A DNA stretch of 7,653 nt from an uncultured bacterium (GTDB lineage: Bacteria > Cyanobacteriota > Vampirovibrionia > Gastranaerophilales > Gastranaerophilaceae), in contig CAQTPN010000047.1 of assembly GCA_948888345.1 (NCBI GenBank), positions 582 to 8,234 of the forward strand. The letters run 5' to 3'. The notes beneath the pieces are model-generated. The model was not told the origin of the DNA, ran no database searches, and saw only the letters and a list, made by a program, of their open reading frames with translations. Shown here piece after piece: positions 1 through 5,120 of this stretch (positions are counted from its first letter, which is position 1; every line of letters starts with the position of its first letter). The position numbers and the translations under genes are program-made.

Positions 1-17
1 TTTTTCGGGATTTTTTT
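1..17 (+). terminator. Possible 3' half of a terminator cut by the window edge
   Basis: The window opens with a T-run, CGGGA and then seven T. This looks like the closing arm and U-tract of an intrinsic terminator whose opening arm would lie left of the window. The opening arm cannot be seen, so this is a guess from shape only. Confidence 0.25.
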
Positions 18-151
18 ATACTTCATTAATCAAACTTTACAAAAAATTAAAATAAATTGCAATTTTTTAATATATTTTTGTTGATTTATGGCAATTTTTC
101 ATGTTTATGAGGTTTTAATATTGTAGAGGCAAGAAGCGTTTTAAAATTGTA

Positions 152-1591
152 ATGATTGAAAATATTAAACAAAACCGACCGGCTCATAAAACAAGTTTTA
201 TAAACAAGGTTGAGAATAATCAAATTAATCAATCTTCAAGTGTCAGCCTGCCTTCTTTTAAAGGCGGGATAATTAATTTTCCATCATCTGTATCAAAAAG
301 TGAGCTTGGTGTTAATACAAAATTAACCTCAAATAAAGATATTGAAATGTATAATTCAATATCTCAAATGCTTGCTGTCTCTAATGAAAAAATAAGCCCG
401 CAGGATAATATTTCCCGTTTAAAAAAACTTGATGCGCTTTTGAAAAACGGTGCTCTTTTAAATAATGCCTCAAATGATAACTCTACAACGCTTGAAAACC
501 TTTATAAAATTGCCTCCACAAAAAGAGGAAACGGTTTTGATAATGCTAAAATTTTAGGACAGGCAATTGATGCTATTTATGCCCCTGAAATAATTACTCA
601 GGTGTTTGGGGATATTCCGCCCCAGGCTAAAGCTGAAATTTTGAATTCTCCCGGCATAAGCGATAAAATCAGACAAAACCCTGAACTTTTAGATGTTGCG
701 GCTTCGGGAACATGTGTTTCTGCCAGTTTCGAATATCATCTTGCAAGAAAACACCCTGCGGAATTTACCAGATGGGCTGAAGGATTAACTTCAGAAAGTG
801 AGACGGTTGAGCAGACAATAAAGGCTTCATCTTTAAACTCAAGCTATCTTGAGGCTTACAATATTCTAAAAAATATGTTTGAAATTAAGCCCGAAAGTAT
901 AGATTTTAATAATCAGGAATTTAAAATCAAACTAAAACCTGACAAGAATGCAAAAATAAGAGCTCAAATTCAGAATAATTATTGGGATAAGGGTGAAAGA
1001 AGCATAATCGACGTTTATATGCAGTCAACCTTTATGCAGATGGGGTCTGAACAAACATATGATTCATTAATTGATAAAAGAGAAGGCAAATTTAATTCAA
1101 ATCCCGAAGGGCTTGGAGAATTTGAAAAAATATTTATTGAAAGCATTGTGGAAAACAATGAAAGACTTTCAATGGTTTATCATAAAGTGGATGATAAGCA
1201 AAATCTGCTCGGCTGGGGATGTGATTTAGGGACAATTCAAAAGCATATAACGGATACACTTAATTCAGGCGAAGATGTCATTGTAGGGTATGTTTTAACA
1301 AATGAAACAAGCGGTGATACAAAAAGCCCGAATTATATAAATACGCCGGATAACAGGCCGAATAAAATTGTAAACGGGCATGAGATAACAATTGTTGATT
1401 ATAAACAGGATAAAAACGGCGCAGTAACATTTATCTGCAATGATACTGATGATAATTACAGCGGCCTTATAGAGTATTCTGCCGATTATCTGATACCGAA
1501 AATTCATCATGCCGGTTATCCTGCAAAAATAGTCGAAGCAGATTACGACCGAATCACAAATGCGGTTTACGGTATAGATGCTGCCGCTTAA
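152..1591 (+). CDS. Unrecognised 479-residue protein, possible papain-like cysteine peptidase
   Basis: I do not recognise the family. The first 40 or so residues are Asn/Ser-rich, look disordered and end in PSFKGG (34-39); no signal peptide or membrane segment is visible. Residues 60-185 look helical. Cys188 sits at the start of a predicted helix in SGTCVSASFEYHLARKHPAE (185-204). His410 lies in NGHEITIVDY (408-417), the usual shape of the catalytic His strand in papain-like and C39-like peptidases. It is followed after about 20 residues by FICNDTDDN (427-435), where Asn430 or Asp431 could complete a Cys-His-Asn/Asp triad. The Cys-to-His distance of 222 residues is long, so an insertion would be needed at 210-400. 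The ATG has no well-spaced Shine-Dalgarno: AAGAAG ends 15 bases upstream, and an in-frame TAA lies at 116-118. The gene is monocistronic in view. The coding call is sure; the enzymatic role is inference from motif layout. Confidence 0.9.
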   Translation: MIENIKQNRPAHKTSFINKVENNQINQSSSVSLPSFKGGIINFPSSVSKSELGVNTKLTSNKDIEMYNSISQMLAVSNEKISPQDNISRLKKLDALLKNGALLNNASNDNSTTLENLYKIASTKRGNGFDNAKILGQAIDAIYAPEIITQVFGDIPPQAKAEILNSPGISDKIRQNPELLDVAASGTCVSASFEYHLARKHPAEFTRWAEGLTSESETVEQTIKASSLNSSYLEAYNILKNMFEIKPESIDFNNQEFKIKLKPDKNAKIRAQIQNNYWDKGERSIIDVYMQSTFMQMGSEQTYDSLIDKREGKFNSNPEGLGEFEKIFIESIVENNERLSMVYHKVDDKQNLLGWGCDLGTIQKHITDTLNSGEDVIVGYVLTNETSGDTKSPNYINTPDNRPNKIVNGHEITIVDYKQDKNGAVTFICNDTDDNYSGLIEYSADYLIPKIHHAGYPAKIVEADYDRITNAVYGIDAAA

Positions 1592-1626
1592 AATTTAAAT
1601 ATAAAATAAAACTTTTAAATTAAAAA

Positions 1627-1697
1627 AGGCGGCACCCAGATTCGAACTGGGGGTAAAAGCTTTGCAGGCTTCTGCCTTACCACTTGGCCATGCCGCC
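1627..1697 (-). tRNA. tRNA-Cys (anticodon GCA)
   Basis: On the minus strand this folds as a complete cloverleaf. The acceptor stem is seven perfect pairs (GGCGGCA with TGCCGCC), the D arm contains GTGGTAA, and the anticodon arm is GAAGC-CTGCAAA-GCTTT with anticodon GCA (plus-strand 1663-1665). The variable loop has four bases. The T arm is CCCAG-TTCGAAT-CTGGG. The discriminator base is U (1627), the known identity element of tRNA-Cys. CCA is not encoded; instead a run of T follows directly, so the 3' end must be matured and CCA added by a nucleotidyltransferase. It lies convergent to the 152-1591 gene, 35 bases from its stop, and downstream of the glycosyltransferase on the same strand, but has its own promoter. 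Confidence 0.97.
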
Positions 1698-1720
1698 ATA
1701 GAAGTTTCATTTATTACTAA

Positions 1721-1749
1721 ATGTTATTAAAGACAAAATATAATGTCAA
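1721..1749 (-). promoter_or_regulatory. Sigma-70-type promoter of tRNA-Cys
   Basis: Read on the minus strand, a perfect TTGACA (1749-1744) is followed by a 17-base spacer and TAACAT (1726-1721, four of six to TATAAT). The start would fall near 1714, leaving a leader of about 17 bases before the mature tRNA 5' end at 1697. The box lies just past the glycosyltransferase stop, so the tRNA need not depend on that gene's transcript. Confidence 0.75.
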
Positions 1750-1769
1750 GGTAAATTTGGGTAAAAAAT

Positions 1770-2591
1770 TTAATTATATTCTTTTTTGGCGTAATTCCAG
1801 CTGATAAGGTGCATTTTAAGGAAAACAAGACTGTATTTTTTATTATCCCGCCTTCTTTTAATTCTCATGAAAGGTATCTTATCAAACAGTTTCAGTGTAT
1901 AAACGGTTTTGTATTCATAAGGATAATACTTATCAAGAATACTCTCGCTTTCAGCATCTGCAAGTTCTCTGTATGTATTTGAAACACCGCCGGGGAAAAA
2001 ATTTGAAACAGTGATATTTAAATGTTTAAACCTGCATTTTTCTTTTTCATAAAGCAAATACTTTTCATAATCGGCGCAAATGCGGTATTGTTCATCATAC
2101 AGACCAAATCTGTTAAAAAGCTCTTTTTTTATAAAAGCTGCCTGATGATTCAGACAATTGCTCTGCCAGAAAAGGTAGCCGAGTTTTTTTGGAAATGCAC
2201 TTAAAAAAGAACTGCCGTCATCTCTGTATTGCCGGCAATTGCCATATAAAATATCTGCATCTTTATATTTATTCTTCAGAAAAACTTTTTCAAGAGTTGT
2301 ATCTTCAAAATAGCTGTCTCCTGCATTCATAAAGTTAAGCCATTCATTTGAAGCAAGCTTAATTCCTTTATTCATGGCATCATAAATGCCGTTATCTTTT
2401 TCTGATACAAAAATATCTATTCTTTCTTTGTATTTATCGAATATTTCAAGTATTTCTTTATTTGAACCGCCATCTATTACTATCCATTCAAAATTTTGAA
2501 AAGTTTGATTTAGAATGCTCTTACAGGTTCTCTCGGCTTCTTTTTCGTTATAGCATACGGTAATTATAGTAAGCGGCTTTTTATCAGACAT
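1770..2591 (-). CDS. Family 2 (GT-A fold) glycosyltransferase
   Basis: This 273-residue protein has the GT2 landmarks in order: ITVCYNE near the N-terminus (10-16), the nucleotide-binding DGGS (40-43), SEKDNGIYDAMNKG (63-76), NAGD (89-92) in the position of the metal-binding DxD, NHQAAFIKKELF (148-159), and ICADYEKYLL (171-180) around the expected catalytic acidic residue. Enzymes with the EKDxGIYDAMNKG signature transfer a sugar from a nucleotide donor in capsule, O-antigen, colanic-acid-like or glycolipid synthesis. The donor and acceptor cannot be told from sequence. No membrane span is seen; a basic stretch (242-252, RIKRRR) could hold the protein at the inner face of the membrane. The start is supported by AAGGA six bases upstream of the ATG. 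It stands alone, without other sugar genes next to it, and no clear terminator follows before the tRNA promoter. Confidence 0.93.
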   Translation of the reverse strand: MSDKKPLTIITVCYNEKEAERTCKSILNQTFQNFEWIVIDGGSNKEILEIFDKYKERIDIFVSEKDNGIYDAMNKGIKLASNEWLNFMNAGDSYFEDTTLEKVFLKNKYKDADILYGNCRQYRDDGSSFLSAFPKKLGYLFWQSNCLNHQAAFIKKELFNRFGLYDEQYRICADYEKYLLYEKEKCRFKHLNITVSNFFPGGVSNTYRELADAESESILDKYYPYEYKTVYTLKLFDKIPFMRIKRRRDNKKYSLVFLKMHLISWNYAKKEYN

Positions 2592-2681
2592 ACTCTTTCC
2601 TTTTTCAAGTATTCTTATAGGATATATTTATCATATTTAAGCTGCTTTGTATAGTATGAAAAATATGGAGTTACCTGATTT

Positions 2682-2743
2682 GTCATGCTGAACTCGTTTC
2701 AGCATCTTAAATATAACAGACCCTGAAATAAGTTCAGGGTGAC
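2682..2743. repeat. Nested palindromic repeat (two hairpins forming a larger inverted repeat)
   Basis: Two 26-base arms (2682-2707 and 2718-2743) are inverted copies of each other, matching at 20 of 26 positions around a 10-base AT spacer. Each arm is also a hairpin on its own: ATGCTGAA/TTCAGCAT (2685-2692 with 2698-2705) and ACCCTGAA/TTCAGGGT (2720-2727 with 2733-2740), both eight perfect pairs around five-base loops. Four of the six differences between the arms are two paired exchanges that keep both stems intact; the other two are in the loop. The core resembles, from memory, a CCTGAA...TTCAGG intergenic repeat seen in several unrelated bacteria. No U-tract follows, so it is not a standard terminator. 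Confidence 0.85.
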
Positions 2744-2791
2744 GATTTCATATGAGTTTAAGGCGATGATTTCATATAAGTTCAGGGTGAT
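2744..2791. repeat. Two tandem 24-base degenerate copies extending the palindrome
   Basis: Units 2744-2767 and 2768-2791 both begin GATTTCATAT and agree at 20 of 24 positions; all four differences are transitions. The second unit ends in the 15 bases ATAAGTTCAGGGTGA (2776-2790), identical to 2728-2742 in the right arm of the neighbouring palindrome. This looks like local duplication of that arm followed by decay. No reading frame or promoter is visible in it. Confidence 0.75.
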
Positions 2792-2842
2792 GAATTCAAC
2801 AACTTTAGTGCAAACATGTATATAAGTCCCGAAAATATGCTA

Positions 2843-2870
2843 TTGAAATAAAATTTTTAGCCAGTATAAT
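2843..2870 (+). promoter_or_regulatory. Promoter of rpmE (possibly of rpmE-thyX-prfA)
   Basis: TTGAAA (2843-2848, five of six to TTGACA), a 16-base spacer and a perfect TATAAT (2865-2870). Transcription would start near 2877, giving a leader of about 32 bases before the rpmE ATG. It is the best promoter on the plus strand in the window and the only convincing one upstream of thyX and prfA. Confidence 0.8.
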
Positions 2871-2908
2871 GATATAACAAGACGATTAAATAATTTTGAG
2901 GTACAGAA

Positions 2909-3112
2909 ATGAAAGATAATACACATCCTGATTACAAAAAAACCACTATTAAGTGCGTTTGCGGAAATGAAATTGAAACAGGTTCTGTTGAAGAAAATAT
3001 CACAGTTGAAATTTGTAATGCCTGCCATCCTTTCTATACAGGCAATCAGAAAATCTTAGACTCTGAAGGCAGAGTTGAAAGATTCAAGAAACGTTACGAA
3101 TCTAAAAAATAG
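2909..3112 (+). CDS. rpmE: Large-subunit ribosomal protein L31, zinc-binding (C+) type
   Basis: The 67-residue protein is a standard-length L31 that sits on the 50S central protuberance and bridges to the 30S head. The four zinc ligands of the C+ form are present: Cys16 and Cys18 in IKCVCGN, and Cys36 and Cys39 in [12 protein letters not shown]. The C-terminal signature [20 protein letters not shown] (40-59) is typical of the family. The start is fixed by GAGG (2898-2901), seven bases upstream of the ATG. Having the zinc form suggests that, if the genome also has a C- paralogue, this is the one used under zinc-replete conditions; no paralogue is in the window. It is followed by an intrinsic terminator and then thyX. 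Confidence 0.97.
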   Translation: MKDNTHPDYKKTTIKCVCGNEIETGSVEENITVEICNACHPFYTGNQKILDSEGRVERFKKRYESKK

Positions 3113-3131
3113 ATTTAAAACAAAAATTAAA

Positions 3132-3184
3132 GCGGATACAGAAGGCTTCAAAATTATTTTAAAGGTTATGTATCCGCCTTTTTT
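3132..3184 (+). terminator. Intrinsic terminator or attenuator between rpmE and thyX
   Basis: GCGGATACA (3132-3140) pairs perfectly with TGTATCCGC (3169-3177), followed one base later by six T (3179-3184). The 28-base interior can extend the fold with CTT-x-AAAA against TTTT-x-AAG. It lies 19 bases past the rpmE stop and 37 bases before thyX. Confidence 0.8.
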
Positions 3185-3203
3185 GTAGTTTTATTAAACT
3201 TTT

Positions 3204-3213
3204 GGAGGGGGAG
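3204..3213 (+). promoter_or_regulatory. Strong Shine-Dalgarno of thyX with long spacing
   Basis: GGAGGGGGAG precedes the thyX ATG. The perfect GGAGG core (3204-3208) lies 13 bases from the ATG, longer than usual, while the end of the G-rich run lies eight bases away. It is the strongest ribosome binding site in the window. Confidence 0.7.
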
Positions 3214-3221
3214 TCATTTAA

Positions 3222-3926
3222 ATGGCAGAAAAACAAATGCAGGTAAATTTAATATCTAAACCTGAAAATATTTTAAAGACGGTTTATACTGCCTGCAGAA
3301 CATGCTACAGTGCAAAACTCCCTATTGAAGTGTATGAAGAAGCACCTGATGAAGAAAAAATGCTTAATTTAATAAAAAGAGTAATTTCATCCGGCCATTT
3401 TTCAACAATTGAGCATATTCAATTGTCATTTGCCATTTCAAATGTATCAAGGGCATGCACTCATCAGCTTGTGCGCCACAGGCACATGAGTTTTTCCCAA
3501 AAATCTCAAAGATATGTTAAAGAAAAGGGCGAATTTGATTATATTATTCCAAATTCAATTAAAAATAATCCGAAATTAAAAGAAAAATTTGAAAATTTTA
3601 TAAAAGAAACATCATCTCTTTATCAGGAGTTTGTAAATGAAGGAGTTGCGGCTGAAGATGCAAGAAGCATTCTGCCTAATGCTGCTGCAAGCTCGCTTGT
3701 TGCAAGTTTAAATTTGAGGGAATTAATTCATCTTGCAAATTTAAGGTTATGTACGCGTGCCCAGCTTGAAATAAGGCTTATGGTAAAAGTTATGTGTGAT
3801 GAGGTTATTAAGGCTGAGCCATGGCTTACTGAATATCTTGTTCCAAAGTGCTTGAGACTCGGGTATTGTGACGAGGATAAATCCTGCGGCAGATTAAAAA
3901 CCAAAGAAGAATTATTAAATTGTTAA
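3222..3926 (+). CDS. thyX: Flavin-dependent thymidylate synthase ThyX
   Basis: ThyX makes dTMP from dUMP with methylene-tetrahydrofolate as carbon donor and FAD/NADPH as reductant. It replaces ThyA where it is the only synthase. The defining RHRx7S motif is complete (RHRHMSFSQKS, 85-95). Other family blocks are SGHFSTIEH (57-65), EDARSILP (145-152) and NLRELIHLANLRLCTRAQLEIR (164-185), which together build the tetramer's FAD/dUMP site. At 234 residues the length is normal. The C-terminal tail carries an evenly spaced Cys set, C210-x5-C216-x5-C222, and ends in Cys234; I have seen similar tails in some ThyX proteins, but the role is unknown to me. It is separated from prfA by 19 bases and is surely co-transcribed with it. 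No own promoter was found. Confidence 0.97.
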   Translation: MAEKQMQVNLISKPENILKTVYTACRTCYSAKLPIEVYEEAPDEEKMLNLIKRVISSGHFSTIEHIQLSFAISNVSRACTHQLVRHRHMSFSQKSQRYVKEKGEFDYIIPNSIKNNPKLKEKFENFIKETSSLYQEFVNEGVAAEDARSILPNAAASSLVASLNLRELIHLANLRLCTRAQLEIRLMVKVMCDEVIKAEPWLTEYLVPKCLRLGYCDEDKSCGRLKTKEELLNC

Positions 3927-3945
3927 GAAAGGATAAAACCTTAAA

Positions 3946-5028
3946 ATGAAAGATATGCTGGATAAAATCCAAAAAATTGAACAACGCTATAATGAACTCG
4001 GGGTTACCCTTTCTGACCCTAATGTCATAGCCGATTATGAAAAATTTAGAGATTTATCAAAGCAAAGAAAGCAGATGGAAGAAACTGTTGCTACCTATAA
4101 TGCCTATAAAGAGGCCAGAGATGCAGTAGCAGAGGCAAAAGAGCTTTTACATGGTGAAAAAGACCAATCAATGAAAGAATTTTTGAATAATGAAATAAAT
4201 TCCAATGAAGCAAAAATTCTTGAGTATGAAGAGAAAATGAAGGTTCTCCTGCTTCCGAAAGACCCGATGGATGATAAGGATATTATGCTTGAAATCAGAG
4301 GCTCTGCAGGCGGAGATGAGGCTAATATTTTTGCGGGCGACCTTATGAGAATGTATATGAAATTTGCTAACAATAAAGGCTGGCAGACTAAAATTTTATC
4401 CATAAATGAATGCGAAGCGGGCGGTGTGTCGGAAGTTGTAATTTCTGTTAAAGGCGGAGATGATATTTATTCCCAATTAAAATATGAAAGCGGAGTTCAT
4501 AGGGTTCAAAGGGTGCCGCAGACTGAATCTCAAGGAAGGGTTCATACATCAACTGCAACTGTTGCGGTTATGCCTGAAGTGGATGATGTTGAGGTGGAAT
4601 TAAATCCTAATGACCTTGAGATTTCAACAGCCCGTTCGGGTGGTGCCGGCGGGCAAAACGTAAATAAGGTGGAAACGGCAGTGCGTGTTGTACATAAGCC
4701 TACAGGTTTAATGGTATTTTGTACGGAAGAAAGGTCTCAGCTTCAAAACAAGGAAAGAGCCCTGCAGATTATTAAGGCAAAGCTTTATGATATGGAAGTG
4801 CAAAAACAGATGCAGGAAGTAACTGATTTGAGACGTTCTCAGGTTGGAACAGGCGACAGGTCCGAGCGTATCAGGACATATAATTTCCCGCAAGGAAGAC
4901 TTACCGACCATAGAATAGGCCAAAACCTCAATGTCTGGACTGTTATCGAAGGTGAGCTTGATGAATTAATAAAGCTATTAATGGAATATGATCAGAAACT
5001 TAAGCTTGAAAAGCTTGCACAAGAATAG
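3946..5028 (+). CDS. prfA: Peptide chain release factor 1 (RF1)
   Basis: RF1 reads UAA and UAG stop codons in the ribosomal A site and triggers peptidyl-tRNA hydrolysis. The 360 residues match the family's usual length. An N-terminal helical domain (1-105) precedes the core. The stop-codon-reading tripeptide is PQT (191-193, within [18 protein letters not shown]), fitting the RF1 PxT pattern but with Gln where PAT or PVT is more common. The catalytic GGQ loop is intact ([12 protein letters not shown], 232-243; Gln237 is the expected PrmC methylation site). [20 protein letters not shown] (296-315) is also typical. The ATG at 3946 has AAAGGA 12 bases upstream; the next Met (residue 4) would be worse spaced. 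No prmC follows; the next gene is convergent. Confidence 0.98.
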   Translation: MKDMLDKIQKIEQRYNELGVTLSDPNVIADYEKFRDLSKQRKQMEETVATYNAYKEARDAVAEAKELLHGEKDQSMKEFLNNEINSNEAKILEYEEKMKVLLLPKDPMDDKDIMLEIRGSAGGDEANIFAGDLMRMYMKFANNKGWQTKILSINECEAGGVSEVVISVKGGDDIYSQLKYESGVHRVQRVPQTESQGRVHTSTATVAVMPEVDDVEVELNPNDLEISTARSGGAGGQNVNKVETAVRVVHKPTGLMVFCTEERSQLQNKERALQIIKAKLYDMEVQKQMQEVTDLRRSQVGTGDRSERIRTYNFPQGRLTDHRIGQNLNVWTVIEGELDELIKLLMEYDQKLKLEKLAQE

Positions 5029-5062
5029 AAACGATAGTGTTTATTTATTAAATTAAAAATGT

Positions 5063-5120
5063 AAAAAGTCTATTTTCCGTATATATTTGTGTATATCCAA
5101 TATGAGGAGTAGACTTTTTT
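5063..5120. terminator. Shared bidirectional terminator of prfA and the transglycosylase gene
   Basis: AAAAAGTCTA (5063-5072) pairs with TAGACTTTTT (5110-5119), and a T-run ends each side when read on either strand. It lies 34 bases past the prfA stop and includes the stop codon (5070-5072) of the convergent gene. The loop is long (37 bases) but holds an AT-rich inner self-complementary stretch near 5080-5096. The shape fits a two-way terminator; the long loop keeps confidence moderate. Confidence 0.55.

Noticed and set aside
101..118. Tiny leader peptide ATG TTT ATG AGG TTT TAA
   Set aside because: Five codons with no SD and no downstream attenuator hairpin.
81..119. Promoter for the 479-residue gene (TTGATT at 81, TTTAAT at 114)
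   Set aside because: The two boxes are 27 bases apart and neither has a partner at 16-18 bases; in such AT-rich DNA these matches are expected by chance.
1295..1510. Open frame on the minus strand inside the 479-residue gene
   Set aside because: Antisense to a good coding frame, composition typical of a shadow frame, no SD and no recognisable domain.
1592..1621. AT-only hairpin AATTTAAA/TTTAAATT after the 479-residue gene
   Set aside because: No GC pair, a 14-base loop, and A rather than T follows on the plus strand, so it is not a convincing terminator.
2600..2670. Promoter for the glycosyltransferase (TATGAT or TATAAG on the minus strand)
   Set aside because: No acceptable -35 box at the right distance from either; not separable from AT-rich background.
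2682..2791. CRISPR array or transposon end
   Set aside because: The repeats are adjacent and degenerate without unique spacers, and no transposase gene or target-site duplication is visible in the window.
2840..3028. Minus-strand open frame across the rpmE promoter and 5' end
   Set aside because: Antisense to rpmE, Cys/Phe-rich shadow translation, no ribosome binding site.
3099..3115. Short hairpin AATCTA/TAGATT over the rpmE stop
   Set aside because: Six AT-rich pairs with no T-tract; the much stronger hairpin at 3132-3184 explains termination.
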